Shown: positions 1-8,319 of the stretch, one piece after another | Position numbering within the stretch: the stretch's first letter is position 1 | How the letters are laid out: every line of letters starts with the position of its first letter | Origin: a virus | IMG/VR virus record: IMGVR_UViG_3300025892_000118 | Location: 1 to 27,857 of that record | Length of the DNA stretch: 27,857 bases | Reading direction: 5' to 3' (one strand) | Position numbers and translations under genes: made by a program | The notes under the pieces: model-generated | What the model saw: the letters and a program-made list of their open reading frames with translations, nothing else | Database searches by the model: none | Told to the model about the DNA's origin: nothing

Positions 1-1518
1 GTAGGACTTTCTCAAGGCGACTTATGGTTTGATAGTCAAACAAATCAGTTAAGTGCTTGGAACGGATCTAACTTTGTATTGATTGGTCCACAAAGCGCAC
101 CAGGATTTGGTACATCACAGATTGTTACTGAAGTAGTAAAAGACAATAATAACACTTCACATGTTATATTACGTGCTGTTGTTGGCGGTATTACTACAGC
201 AGTGTTTAGTAACGATGATGATTATACACTAGATAGTTCAAATACACTCGCAGGATTTAGTGAAACCGGCCGTCAAATTAAAAAAGGTATTACATTAAAC
301 AGTGTAAATGGTACAACTGGTATTAGTGATAGTGCTGGCTTTAGATTCTTTGGTACAGCAAGTAACGCAGAGAAATTAGGCGGGCTTGATCAAACTAGAT
401 TTGTTAGAACAGACGGTTCAGAAGGATTTACAACTGCTCAGTCGTTTGCTGACTTAGGCTTTACTGTTGGTAATCCTGTTAAGGCATTAAAAATTTATAT
501 CAATAGTGATCAAAATCCAGCAATTGAAAATCAAGTTAATGGAAAGATTACTATTTCATCAAGTAATCCTACTCAACCTACAGATAAGTTGGATTTTTTA
601 ACATTTAGTAGACAGCAAGCATTTGTTACTGATTCAGATAGTTTAAATTCAATATATCCCGGAGCAACTGGGCTAGTAAATCTTGGATTAGAATCACGTA
701 AGTTTAAGAACATATGGTCAGAAAACTTAAAAGGTGAATTAGTTGGAGACGTTCACGGTAATGTTATAGGCGATGTTACAGGCGACTTATACGCACAAAC
801 AAGTCCTTCTACTACAACTAAAATATTTGATCAAGCAACACAACAATTTACAGCACAACAATTTACAGGACAATTTGTTGGTTCACTAAATGGACTGGCA
901 GCATCAGCAATTACGGCAAACAAATTAACAAATTTAGATCCTAGTGATGTACATGTTCCAGGTTTTAGTACAGTACCAACTCGTTCAGCAACTGGTACAA
1001 TTAGTGCTATATTATTTGACGGTAAGTCAACAGATACTCAAAGGATAGATGGTAAGGTATTAGATGTTAATAAAAATCCTAACACTGTTGTACTGCGTAG
1101 TATTGGCGGCGATGTTGATGCTAGATTTTTTAACGGAGTTGCTTCAGCGGCCAAGTACGCCGATTTAGCAGAAAAATATACAACTGATAAAACGTATCCA
1201 ATTGGCACAGTAATGATGATAGGTACAGAAAGTCATGAAGCACAAGCATGTACTGATGTAGGGTTTCCGATAGGTGTTATATCAGCAGAACCAGCATACT
1301 TAATGAACAGCGAAATAGATGGCCAAGCAATTGGCTTAAAAGGACGGGTTCCAGTGCGTGTTGTAGGTCCAATTACAAAAGGACAACCAGTTTATGTTTC
1401 AAGCCAAGGAACAGCAAAATGGACTTCTGTGTTGTTACATTATCAAATGGTTGGGATTGCTCTTGAAAGCAGTTCTAATCCAGAAGAAAAATTAATTGAG
1501 TGTGTACTTAAAGTATAA
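1..1518 (+). CDS. Tail-fibre-like virion protein (5' end outside window)
   Basis: The reading frame is open from the first base (it begins V-G-L-S-Q-G-D-L-W-F-D), so the true start lies left of the window; the TTG at 79 is not a convincing start. At 730-795 the protein has short Gly-Asp-Val repeats (GDVHGNVIGDVTGD), typical of beta-structured fibre shafts in marine T4-like phages. Near the C-terminus (about 1129-1230) is the segment AAKYADLAEKYTTD followed by YPIGTVMMIG, a closing domain I associate with large tail or fibre proteins of marine myoviruses. There are no transmembrane segments and no catalytic motif that I can recognise. Role inferred: fibre, whisker or other host-contact structure. 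The stop codon overlaps a late-type promoter for the next gene. Confident of a virion structural role, less so of which structure. Confidence 0.75.
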   Translation, partial: VGLSQGDLWFDSQTNQLSAWNGSNFVLIGPQSAPGFGTSQIVTEVVKDNNNTSHVILRAVVGGITTAVFSNDDDYTLDSSNTLAGFSETGRQIKKGITLNSVNGTTGISDSAGFRFFGTASNAEKLGGLDQTRFVRTDGSEGFTTAQSFADLGFTVGNPVKALKIYINSDQNPAIENQVNGKITISSSNPTQPTDKLDFLTFSRQQAFVTDSDSLNSIYPGATGLVNLGLESRKFKNIWSENLKGELVGDVHGNVIGDVTGDLYAQTSPSTTTKIFDQATQQFTAQQFTGQFVGSLNGLAASAITANKLTNLDPSDVHVPGFSTVPTRSATGTISAILFDGKSTDTQRIDGKVLDVNKNPNTVVLRSIGGDVDARFFNGVASAAKYADLAEKYTTDKTYPIGTVMMIGTESHEAQACTDVGFPIGVISAEPAYLMNSEIDGQAIGLKGRVPVRVVGPITKGQPVYVSSQGTAKWTSVLLHYQMVGIALESSSNPEEKLIECVLKV

Positions 1519-1521
1519 ATA
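1514..1521 (+). promoter_or_regulatory. T4-type late promoter TATAAATA
   Basis: TATAAATA exactly matches the T4 late promoter -10 element, read by gp55-directed RNA polymerase. It overlaps the stop codon of the upstream gene and lies 24 bases before the ATG at 1546, leaving a short leader with a GAGGAA ribosome site. The downstream flank (ATACGCATA) resembles that of the candidate at 11179-11186 on the other strand. Confidence 0.7.
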
Positions 1522-1545
1522 TACGCATATAACGAGGAATAATTA

Positions 1546-2820
1546 ATGACACAAGCAAATGCAGGCGATCCAATTCTATATTCAGATTGGGACGCAATAC
1601 AGTCAGTCATTTATGAGCAGTTAGGGCCGCTTCAAGAAGTTGCCGGGTCTCCGGGTGTATTTGTTGAAGGCAAAGGCTACGGATTAGCTCAGAGCCAACT
1701 AAACAGCAGAGCCTATCCATTCACAAGATCAATTATATCAATAAGTTCTGAAGTACAACCAGTTGTGCAATTTGATTCAGATCATCATTTAGTACCTGGT
1801 GAAGTTATCTTCTTTCAAAATTTTAATAACTCATGGGGCGGCGAGCCTATTTCAACTAACTTTGCCACAGTACAAGCAGTTAATAATAGTACAGAAGTTC
1901 TTATAGATTTTTCTACATTTGGATTCACACCATGGGGATTAGGCGACACTGCCGAAGCGGTTCAGTACTACATTAGCGCAAATCAGTTTGCTAACTTAAG
2001 AGCAGATTTAGTACTGGCAGTAACACATATTTGTGGAGGAGTACCAGGACCTGGAAGGTTTTTTCCAGACGGAACCGGAACAGAAATCGCAACACCGCTG
2101 AGAGGAGATATTATCTATAATAGTGTTTATCTACCTTATTATACTATTTCAACAAAAGCTAATCAGTTCAAATATGTTTGTAATTTGGATACCCAAACCT
2201 CTACAGCACTGCCAAATACCTACCCTCCTTCGGCTAATAATACAAATTCGTGGAACGGACTTACAGAATATCAAATGAGGCTTACATGGCCTGGCACAGG
2301 CACCAATGCCGCCTTTGATTTTATGCAATTTTTTAATACAGGCGGCCTTGTTAAAGTTGATATGGAAAATATCGATGCTTCAAACACTCAAAGTGGTAGT
2401 GGTGGTAACAATCAGGCACTTAACAATGCGTGGGCTGACCTAATGAATTCAGTGTTTCCAGTTCATATTGGAGCATATGGCAAGAATGCCATGGGTCTTT
2501 CCGGAGACTCTCGAACAATTTCTAATTTTGGCGTATTTGACTTAGGCCAAAGTATGCAAACAATTTTGGAACAATTTCAAACCGGCGGCTATTCTGATTA
2601 TAGTGATCACTATATTAGTATCCAAGCTAGACAATCAACCTTCCAACGTGCCATAGAAATTTTAGTTCAGTTAAGAGATACGTCAGCTAGTAATTCTTTT
2701 GCTTCTAGAGTTGACATTGATAGAAAACTCGTAATTTCATTTGTACATTCAGTTGGCGCAATCCCACTTGCCATTAACCCATCACAAATTGCTGTAACTA
2801 GGATTGCTGGCTGGACCTAA
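1546..2820 (+). CDS. Virion-like structural protein, conserved-type, unknown role
   Basis: A 424-residue protein starting at ATG 1546 after GAGGAA with good spacing. The N-terminus (NAGDPILYSDWDAIQ, then GYGLAQSQ near residue 45) and a central segment (ANLRADLVLAVTHICGG) resemble the layout of structural proteins that follow tail-fibre genes in T4-like marine phages, where a short GD-start, a GYGQ-type motif and an LR-DI-H segment recur. The rest is rich in Ser, Thr, Asn and Gln and looks beta-rich, with a flexible SGSGGNN stretch around residue 285. No signal peptide, membrane segment or enzyme motif is visible. Position behind the late promoter and next to the fibre gene supports a late virion role. 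The exact structure (fibre, baseplate or neck) cannot be told. Confidence 0.6.
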   Translation: MTQANAGDPILYSDWDAIQSVIYEQLGPLQEVAGSPGVFVEGKGYGLAQSQLNSRAYPFTRSIISISSEVQPVVQFDSDHHLVPGEVIFFQNFNNSWGGEPISTNFATVQAVNNSTEVLIDFSTFGFTPWGLGDTAEAVQYYISANQFANLRADLVLAVTHICGGVPGPGRFFPDGTGTEIATPLRGDIIYNSVYLPYYTISTKANQFKYVCNLDTQTSTALPNTYPPSANNTNSWNGLTEYQMRLTWPGTGTNAAFDFMQFFNTGGLVKVDMENIDASNTQSGSGGNNQALNNAWADLMNSVFPVHIGAYGKNAMGLSGDSRTISNFGVFDLGQSMQTILEQFQTGGYSDYSDHYISIQARQSTFQRAIEILVQLRDTSASNSFASRVDIDRKLVISFVHSVGAIPLAINPSQIAVTRIAGWT

Positions 2821-2878
2821 GCCAATAATCATAATAGTAGCATATTTCTAGCATAAGTAATTGTATGCGAGGACTATT

Positions 2879-3241
2879 ATGAATAAAGAATCTATACAGC
2901 AAATTATTGATGTTTCAGATAAGCTTCAATTATTAAATAAACAAAAACTTAGAGCAATCGAACGATTTGAATCTAATACTACATTAGGTTACAATGGCGG
3001 TCTTTTCAGTGTGTCTACTCATCTTTTAACCTATGTGAATTACTTATTACATTGTAAAAGAACACACAATATTGTAGTGTTAGATACTAACAATTTACCA
3101 ATTTTAATAGAAGACGTTACAGATTTTAACAAGCGCATACAAGACGCTTATTACACAGCCCTTGACATTTATCATAATGATATTTCAGAACTTAATCGAC
3201 TTCAAACAGATGCCGCCAGATTTATTAATTTGGAGTCTTAA
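2879..3241 (+). CDS. Small helical protein of unknown function next to virion genes
   Basis: About 120 residues. I chose ATG 2879 because GAGGACT sits just upstream; a TTG at 2861 is in frame but has no better ribosome site. The sequence is mostly helical with few prolines (for example SDKLQLLNKQKLRAIERFES near the N-terminus and a long helix at the C-terminus), which would suit a coiled coil or chaperone-like role. It lies between the virion gene and the glycosyltransferase cassette, with its stop overlapping the next ATG by one base (TAATG), so it is probably co-translated with that cassette. I do not recognise the family. A weak late-like box (CATAAGTA, 2852-2859) precedes it. Confidence 0.6.
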   Translation: MNKESIQQIIDVSDKLQLLNKQKLRAIERFESNTTLGYNGGLFSVSTHLLTYVNYLLHCKRTHNIVVLDTNNLPILIEDVTDFNKRIQDAYYTALDIYHNDISELNRLQTDAARFINLES

Positions 3242-3999
3242 TGTCACAGGGATTCTTACTTTTTGCTCACAATAACGGAGAGGTTGATTATCTTAAACTA
3301 GCACAAATATGTGCTAAAAGAATTAGGAAATATTACGACAATGTGCTAATAGCACTAGTAACTGATGAGATGTTTGAATCGGATAATTTTGATTATGTTA
3401 TTAGTACTGATATAGATAAAGACAACAAAAGAACGTTAAACAATAAAGTACAATACTTCCATAACACTTCGAGGCTTGATGCGTTTAGGTTATCGCCGTT
3501 TGATGAAACTATTGTTATTGACGTAGACTATATTGTAAACAGCAATTTACTAGGAAACTACTTTGGAAGTCGAGAAAGTTTTTTAATGGGTACTGTTAAT
3601 AATTTTTATGATGACCGAGAGCCTGTATTGCGTGGCATGACAATGAAATGGGCAACTACATTATATTTCAAAAAAGATAATATCGCAAAAGCTATTTTTA
3701 ATCAGGCAATGTTAGTTAAAGAAAATTATAGTTTTTATAAAAACATTTACTACTTTACAGCACAAAATTTTAGAAATGATTATGCATTCACAATAGCAGA
3801 ACATATCGTAAAAGGAATGTCATCATCTGTTAGTATGCCTAAGATAAATTTTTTAGCAAGTATACAAGACGAGATACTAGAAGTAAAAGGTGACAGATTT
3901 GTATGTTTGATTGATAATCTTCCTTGTGTTTTTACAGGCACTGATTTACATTTTTTTAATAAGCAAACTATCTTTGATTTTGAAAAGGATCTAATATGA
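3241..3999 (+). CDS. GT-A-type glycosyltransferase-like protein (first of a pair)
   Basis: A 252-residue protein starting at ATG 3241 with GGAG upstream. It opens with a short beta strand (GFLLFAHNN), then VLIALVTDE, and carries DVDY in the context SPFDETIVIDVDYIV (residues about 82-96). This is the expected place for the metal- and nucleotide-sugar-binding DXD motif of GT-A glycosyltransferases. A second block, NDYAFTIAEHI (about 180-190), recurs in the following gene as TDEVFSIAAHIL, showing that the two are paralogues. Sugar donor and acceptor are unknown; virion proteins or the host surface are possible targets, inferred from its late position behind fibre genes. No membrane anchor is visible. 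It overlaps the next gene by four bases (ATGA). Confidence 0.65.
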   Translation: MSQGFLLFAHNNGEVDYLKLAQICAKRIRKYYDNVLIALVTDEMFESDNFDYVISTDIDKDNKRTLNNKVQYFHNTSRLDAFRLSPFDETIVIDVDYIVNSNLLGNYFGSRESFLMGTVNNFYDDREPVLRGMTMKWATTLYFKKDNIAKAIFNQAMLVKENYSFYKNIYYFTAQNFRNDYAFTIAEHIVKGMSSSVSMPKINFLASIQDEILEVKGDRFVCLIDNLPCVFTGTDLHFFNKQTIFDFEKDLI

Positions 4000-4844
4000 T
4001 AAATTTTGGTTATTTGTTAATTGTAAACAACGATAAAACAGGCGAGTACCATAATATGGCTTCTATACTTGCTAACAGTATTATTCGAACACAACCTAAA
4101 GGTTACGATTCAGTATGTTTAATTACAGATGATAAAACTAGGGTTAATTCAGATATTGCTTATCAGAGAGTAGTATATACTGATGATACAATCAAAGGAT
4201 GGGATCAAAGAAACTATATGCTAAAATATTCTCCTTACTTACATACAGTGTGTTTGGATGTAGATATGTTTTTTACAAGAGATATTAGCCATTGGATTGA
4301 TTACTTTATAAACAAATCATCAGGATTAGTTATCACTGATAAGGTTTTAAAGTTTAACAATCAACCAATTACTAGTGTTGAATGTCGTCCGGGTTACAAA
4401 GAAAATAATATTCCAATTCTATACAGTGGGTTTACATACTTTAACAAGTCCAAAGGAATTACACAGAAGTTTTTTAAATTAGTTGATTATATTACACAAA
4501 ATAAAGATACGTTTAAAAACTTATACATGAGTAACAATAGTCCTAAAGTAGTAGGTACTGATGAAGTTTTTAGTATAGCGGCACATATATTAGGTATTGA
4601 AGATAAGGTAAAAACTACAACATCATTTCCAAAATTTGTACATTTAAAATCAGAGTTACAGGATGAAATAGGTGTTGAATCAATTGATTTAGATTTAGGT
4701 TATTACTTAGATGATAACGCAAATATAACAGTTGGTAATTTCCTTCAAACTGAAATTATACACTATTCTGAAAAGCAGTTTCCTGGATACCAAATACATA
4801 AACTTTACAAAAGACTTTTTTTATCAGGATTTAAAAATGTATAG
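3996..4844 (+). CDS. GT-A-type glycosyltransferase-like protein (second of a pair)
   Basis: A 282-residue paralogue of the preceding gene. ATG 3996 sits in an ATGA overlap with AAGGA upstream. Shared landmarks are the opening FGYLLIVNN, the SVCLITDD strand, SPYLHTVCLDVDMFF with a DXD motif (about residues 77-91), YSGFTYFNKS and the TDEVFSIAAHIL block. The known GT-A fold uses DXD to hold a metal and the nucleotide sugar, so a soluble cytoplasmic transferase is inferred. Tandem duplication followed by divergence is likely. Donor and acceptor cannot be read from sequence. Confidence 0.65.
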   Translation: MINFGYLLIVNNDKTGEYHNMASILANSIIRTQPKGYDSVCLITDDKTRVNSDIAYQRVVYTDDTIKGWDQRNYMLKYSPYLHTVCLDVDMFFTRDISHWIDYFINKSSGLVITDKVLKFNNQPITSVECRPGYKENNIPILYSGFTYFNKSKGITQKFFKLVDYITQNKDTFKNLYMSNNSPKVVGTDEVFSIAAHILGIEDKVKTTTSFPKFVHLKSELQDEIGVESIDLDLGYYLDDNANITVGNFLQTEIIHYSEKQFPGYQIHKLYKRLFLSGFKNV

Positions 4845-5364
4845 AATTGGCTTTGACGATGCTGGAAACATAGTTTCATATACTGGTAACAAAGGTTATA
4901 TTCTCCCCGGATGTAATTCAGCAGAAGTACCTGAGGAATATACCTACCTTTTTAATTTAGTTAACCAAGGCAAGTTACGTCTCTCAGAAATTAAAGTTGA
5001 TATAGAAAGTAAGAAATTAAAGTTAATTAATTTACTAGATACTCAAAAAAACATAGATGTTACACTAGGAAAATTTATAGAAATTTACTTTAACAAAGAA
5101 GAATGTGATCTCAATATTACATTTAAAACAATTGATAGTAAGCCTCACATAGTAGTTGAATCAACATATAATGAAGATCGAGAGTTTAAAATTTATTTAA
5201 CAAGAAAAATGAATATAAATTATCTATATCAAACTATTTGTTGTGAAACTAACAAAGCAACCACAGTTGAAATTGATCAACTAGATTATAGAGATATTTT
5301 TAGTAATAATTTTAGTTTGTATTATCAAAAGCAATTTAACACAGCAGGATACCGCATAGTATGA
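4837..5364 (+). CDS. Unknown protein inside the glycosyltransferase cassette
   Basis: I place the start at ATG 4837, giving 175 residues beginning MYRIGFDDAGNIVSY. The longer reading from ATG 4732 would overlap the preceding gene by more than 100 bases, and ATCAGGATTT lies just upstream of 4837. The overlap with the preceding stop is 8 bases and with the next start 4 bases (ATGA), so expression is coupled. The protein mixes beta and charged segments (LSEIKVDIESKKLKLINLL, then ECDLNITFK) and has no membrane segment or known motif. Its place between two glycosyltransferase pairs suggests a partner or acceptor protein, but this is inference only. Confidence 0.6.
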   Translation: MYRIGFDDAGNIVSYTGNKGYILPGCNSAEVPEEYTYLFNLVNQGKLRLSEIKVDIESKKLKLINLLDTQKNIDVTLGKFIEIYFNKEECDLNITFKTIDSKPHIVVESTYNEDREFKIYLTRKMNINYLYQTICCETNKATTVEIDQLDYRDIFSNNFSLYYQKQFNTAGYRIV

Positions 5365-6266
5365 AAACAAAAGATTTAGATATTATTTTTATCAGTTACG
5401 ATGAACCTAATGCTGAAGAAAATTGGGCAAAACTAAAAGCAGTAGTTCCGTGGGCAAAGCGTGTACATGGTGTAGAAGGTAGTGATAACGCACACAAAGA
5501 AGCGGCAACTCTTAGTGAAACAGATTGGTTTGTAGGTGTTGATGGCGATAATATTATTGATCCAAAGTTTTTAGATATTGTAATTGAAGATATACAAGGA
5601 ATAAACTGTTATAGTTGGTGCGGAACAAACGTAATTAACGGACTAATATACGGCAATGGCGGTTTGAAAATATGGAATAAACAGTTTGTTCTCGGTATGA
5701 AAACGCATGAACAATCAAACTCTGATAGAGCGCAAATAGACTTCTGTTGGGAAAGAGGGTATCAAAATTTTCCACAGTCATTTAGCACAACAGTTATAAA
5801 CAAAACTCCACACCAAGCATGGAGAGCAGGGTTTCGTGAAGGAGTTAAGATGCTAACTGTACGAGGAGTATTGCCTCCTATTCAAAATCTTAAAAAAGAA
5901 GTACCTTGGCAAAATTTACATAGATTAAGGATTTGGTGCTCTGTTGGAAGTCATATTGAAAATGGAAATTATGCGATACTAGGAGCAAGGATGGGAGCTT
6001 GTAAAGCATATAGCGAATGGGATTATATTAATGTACGTGACTTTTCAATACTTGATGATCTATTCAAACAAGTAAAAGATTTGCCTGAACATGATATTAT
6101 TGAAAAAATTAAACAGCACGGTAAAGAAATGCGTCAAGCACTAGGTTTAAATTGGGCATATTTTGATCATGAACAAAGTTTACACATGATAGAGTTATAC
6201 AACGAAGCATTATTATTAGGCAATACTTACTTCAATAAGGATAAGATATGGACAAATGGTTCTTAA
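5361..6266 (+). CDS. Glycosyltransferase-like protein of a second family (first copy)
   Basis: 301 residues from ATG 5361 (ATGA overlap, AGGA upstream). It begins KDLDIIFISYDEPNAEENW and has ETDWFVGVDGDNIIDP (about residues 52-67), a GT-A-like strand ending in a DGDN motif in place of DXD. Blocks NGLIYGNGGLKIW, HQAWRAGFREGVK, LRIWCS and YAILGARMGA recur in the next gene as NNLVYGHGGVKVF, FHTWRTAFRECVK, RLTTWCE and YAKLGALAGR, so the two form a related pair distinct from the pair at 3241-4844. Proteins with the WR-FRE-VK block are common near tail genes of marine phages and are usually called glycosyltransferases; I recall this from general knowledge and cannot confirm it here. Target unknown. 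Confidence 0.6.
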   Translation: MKTKDLDIIFISYDEPNAEENWAKLKAVVPWAKRVHGVEGSDNAHKEAATLSETDWFVGVDGDNIIDPKFLDIVIEDIQGINCYSWCGTNVINGLIYGNGGLKIWNKQFVLGMKTHEQSNSDRAQIDFCWERGYQNFPQSFSTTVINKTPHQAWRAGFREGVKMLTVRGVLPPIQNLKKEVPWQNLHRLRIWCSVGSHIENGNYAILGARMGACKAYSEWDYINVRDFSILDDLFKQVKDLPEHDIIEKIKQHGKEMRQALGLNWAYFDHEQSLHMIELYNEALLLGNTYFNKDKIWTNGS

Positions 6267-6904
6267 TATACGATGATCCTTATGCTAAAGTAAACTATGC
6301 TAAAGCAAAGGAAAAACTTGTAACACTTAAAAAACTAGTAACAGGTAAAGGTATACACAGAAGTCATAGAATGTGTGCTGATCAAAGTCTTACAGATAGA
6401 TTTATTGTGTTAGATGCTGACTGCGAATTGCTAGATAGTTTTTCTTATACAAAGTTGTTAACCAGTTTAACTAACGAAAAGAAAGTATTTGTTTTTAGAT
6501 CAATCAATCCAGTTAACAATCTAGTATATGGCCACGGCGGAGTCAAAGTGTTTGATAGAAGATTGTTTGATAATAATATTGCTGTTGATATGACTACAGC
6601 ATTTGATATTACAACTGTGGATTACATAACAAATATACATAGGTTTAACAGCACTGCATTTCATACTTGGAGAACAGCATTTAGAGAGTGTGTAAAATTA
6701 TCAAGCGGTGTTATAAAATTAAGAAATACACAAGATGACGAATATAGATTAACTACTTGGTGCGAAAAATTTAACAATGTTGAGTACGCAGATTATGCCA
6801 AACTAGGAGCACTAGCCGGAAGAGAATACGGTCATAGTTCTAAAGATCTAAATAACATTAACGACTTTAAATGGCTTAGAAATAAGTTTGAGGAAATTAA
6901 ATAA
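6248..6904 (+). CDS. Glycosyltransferase-like protein of a second family (shorter copy)
   Basis: 218 residues from ATG 6248, preceded by AAGGATAAG and overlapping the previous gene by 19 bases. It opens with WFLIYDDPYAKVNY, matching ISYDEPNAEENW of the previous protein, and has RFIVLDADCELLD (about residues 50-62) at the expected DXD place. The shared blocks YGHGGVKVF, HTWRTAFRECVK and YAKLGALAGREYG are intact, so it looks like a working paralogue, although it is about 80 residues shorter, mostly at the C-terminus. The stop overlaps the next start (TAATG). A transferase role is inferred from the family; substrate unknown. Confidence 0.58.
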   Translation: MDKWFLIYDDPYAKVNYAKAKEKLVTLKKLVTGKGIHRSHRMCADQSLTDRFIVLDADCELLDSFSYTKLLTSLTNEKKVFVFRSINPVNNLVYGHGGVKVFDRRLFDNNIAVDMTTAFDITTVDYITNIHRFNSTAFHTWRTAFRECVKLSSGVIKLRNTQDDEYRLTTWCEKFNNVEYADYAKLGALAGREYGHSSKDLNNINDFKWLRNKFEEIK

Positions 6905-8319
6905 TGTTTTGGAAACCATCTCCTAACAAAAAATATAAAAAGATTGCCACTAAAATTGGTAAAGGCTTTTGTACAGCAAAATGGAATCATGTAAGTATAC
7001 ACTTACACACAGGTGACAATCATAGTTGTTACCATCCTGGTATGCAAAAAGTTAGTTTAGAAGAACTAAAGGAAAACCCAAGCGCATTACACAACAGTGA
7101 ATATAAAAAGAAACAACGTCAAATGATGTTAAATGATGAACGTCCTCCTGAGTGTAGTTATTGTTGGGCTTTAGAAGATTCTGGTTCATTAAGCGATAGG
7201 CATTTTCGTAGTGCTGAGTTTGAAGAGATGGAAAAAGGTACTATTGATAAAATTAAATCAATGCCCTGGGATGCCAATGTAGCACCTAAATACTTAGAAG
7301 TTAGTTTTGGTAATGAATGTCAAATGAAGTGTGCTTATTGTACTCCTAGTATCAGTAGTGCTTGGGAAAATGAATTTAATAAGTTTGGCGACTATCCGTT
7401 ACAACAACGTGAGAATCGCAGACAATATCATGCTAATAATAAAAACAGAGAAAATTGGATTTTTAAAGAAAAGAATAATCCTTACATTGACGCATTTTGG
7501 AAATGGTTTCCTGAAGTATATCCTCAATTACATACTTTTAGAATTACAGGCGGCGAACCGTTATTAAGTAGTAATGTCTTTAAAGTAATGGAGTATATTA
7601 GAAATAATCCTAATCCAAACTTAGAATTCAGTGTTAACACTAATATGTGTGTTCCACAACGTAATCTTAACAAGTTTATTGATAAAGTTACTGTGTTAAC
7701 ACAGCAGAAAAAGATTGACCGATTTCAGTTGTTTACTAGCATTGATACTTGGGGAGATCAAGCTGAATATATACGAGGCGGAATGGATATTGATCTTTGG
7801 GAACGTAACGTTGAAACGTTTATGAATGCTGTACCACAAGCACAATGCGGGCTTATGATCACCGTTAATTTCATGTCTGTGCACCGTTTTAAGGGTCTAC
7901 TAGCGCGGATACTGGAGTGGAAGCACAAATATAACACCTTAACACACAAACGCTTTACAATAGACACTCCGTACTTATTAGAGCCAAAACATCTTAGTTT
8001 ACAGATACTTGATGATGCTACTTTGGATAAAATGTATGACTGTTTAGAGTTTATGAAAAGCAATCATTCAAATTTTAACCTATCCAAATTTAACGATACT
8101 GACATTACAAAATGGGAACGTGTAATTAAATGGGTAGAATCTAACCGTTTTACAGACCTTGAATTAATCAATCATAGAGCTGACTTTAGTAAGTTTGTAG
8201 ATGAATATGATAAAAGACGAGGAACGAACTTTTTAGAAACGTTCCCCGAATTAGAAGATTTTTATAACGAGTGTGTTAGTTATTCAAGTCCTGTGCCAAC
8301 GGAAAGATTTCGGAAATAA
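6904..8319 (+). CDS. Radical SAM enzyme with N-terminal Cys-rich segment
   Basis: 471 residues from ATG 6904 with GAGGAAATTAAATA upstream. The radical SAM 4Fe-4S motif C-x3-C-x2-C is at C139, C143 and C146 (ECQMKCAYC), followed by the SAM-binding TGGEP (GGEP at 216-219). The N-terminal 100 residues contain further cysteines (GFCTAKWNH, NHSCYHPGM, ECSYCWALE), resembling the auxiliary SPASM/twitch-type cysteines that other radical SAM peptide- or sugar-modifying enzymes carry C-terminally. The reaction is generation of a 5'-deoxyadenosyl radical; the substrate is unknown. It closes the glycosyltransferase cassette, so a modified sugar or a modified virion protein is plausible. Its last 44 bases overlap convergently with thyX. 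Confidence 0.82.
   Translation: MFWKPSPNKKYKKIATKIGKGFCTAKWNHVSIHLHTGDNHSCYHPGMQKVSLEELKENPSALHNSEYKKKQRQMMLNDERPPECSYCWALEDSGSLSDRHFRSAEFEEMEKGTIDKIKSMPWDANVAPKYLEVSFGNECQMKCAYCTPSISSAWENEFNKFGDYPLQQRENRRQYHANNKNRENWIFKEKNNPYIDAFWKWFPEVYPQLHTFRITGGEPLLSSNVFKVMEYIRNNPNPNLEFSVNTNMCVPQRNLNKFIDKVTVLTQQKKIDRFQLFTSIDTWGDQAEYIRGGMDIDLWERNVETFMNAVPQAQCGLMITVNFMSVHRFKGLLARILEWKHKYNTLTHKRFTIDTPYLLEPKHLSLQILDDATLDKMYDCLEFMKSNHSNFNLSKFNDTDITKWERVIKWVESNRFTDLELINHRADFSKFVDEYDKRRGTNFLETFPELEDFYNECVSYSSPVPTERFRK
8221..8245. other. Inverted repeat near the convergent gene ends
   Basis: GGAACG and CGTTCC form a perfect 6-bp stem around a 13-base loop. It lies inside the 3' end of the radical SAM gene, about 30 bases beyond the thyX stop in the thyX direction, and on that strand it is followed by TCGTCTTTTATC. 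It could act as a weak terminator for the leftward block, but the U-run is poor and the overlap with coding sequence may be chance. Confidence 0.25.

Noticed and set aside
4732-4836. N-terminal extension of the gene ending at 5364.
   Set aside because: It would overlap the preceding glycosyltransferase gene by more than 100 bases in another frame; the ATG at 4837 has an AGGA site and a normal short overlap.
7696-8063. Minus-strand frames inside the radical SAM gene.
   Set aside because: They lie wholly within a gene with clear catalytic motifs and show no sensible composition or ribosome sites.
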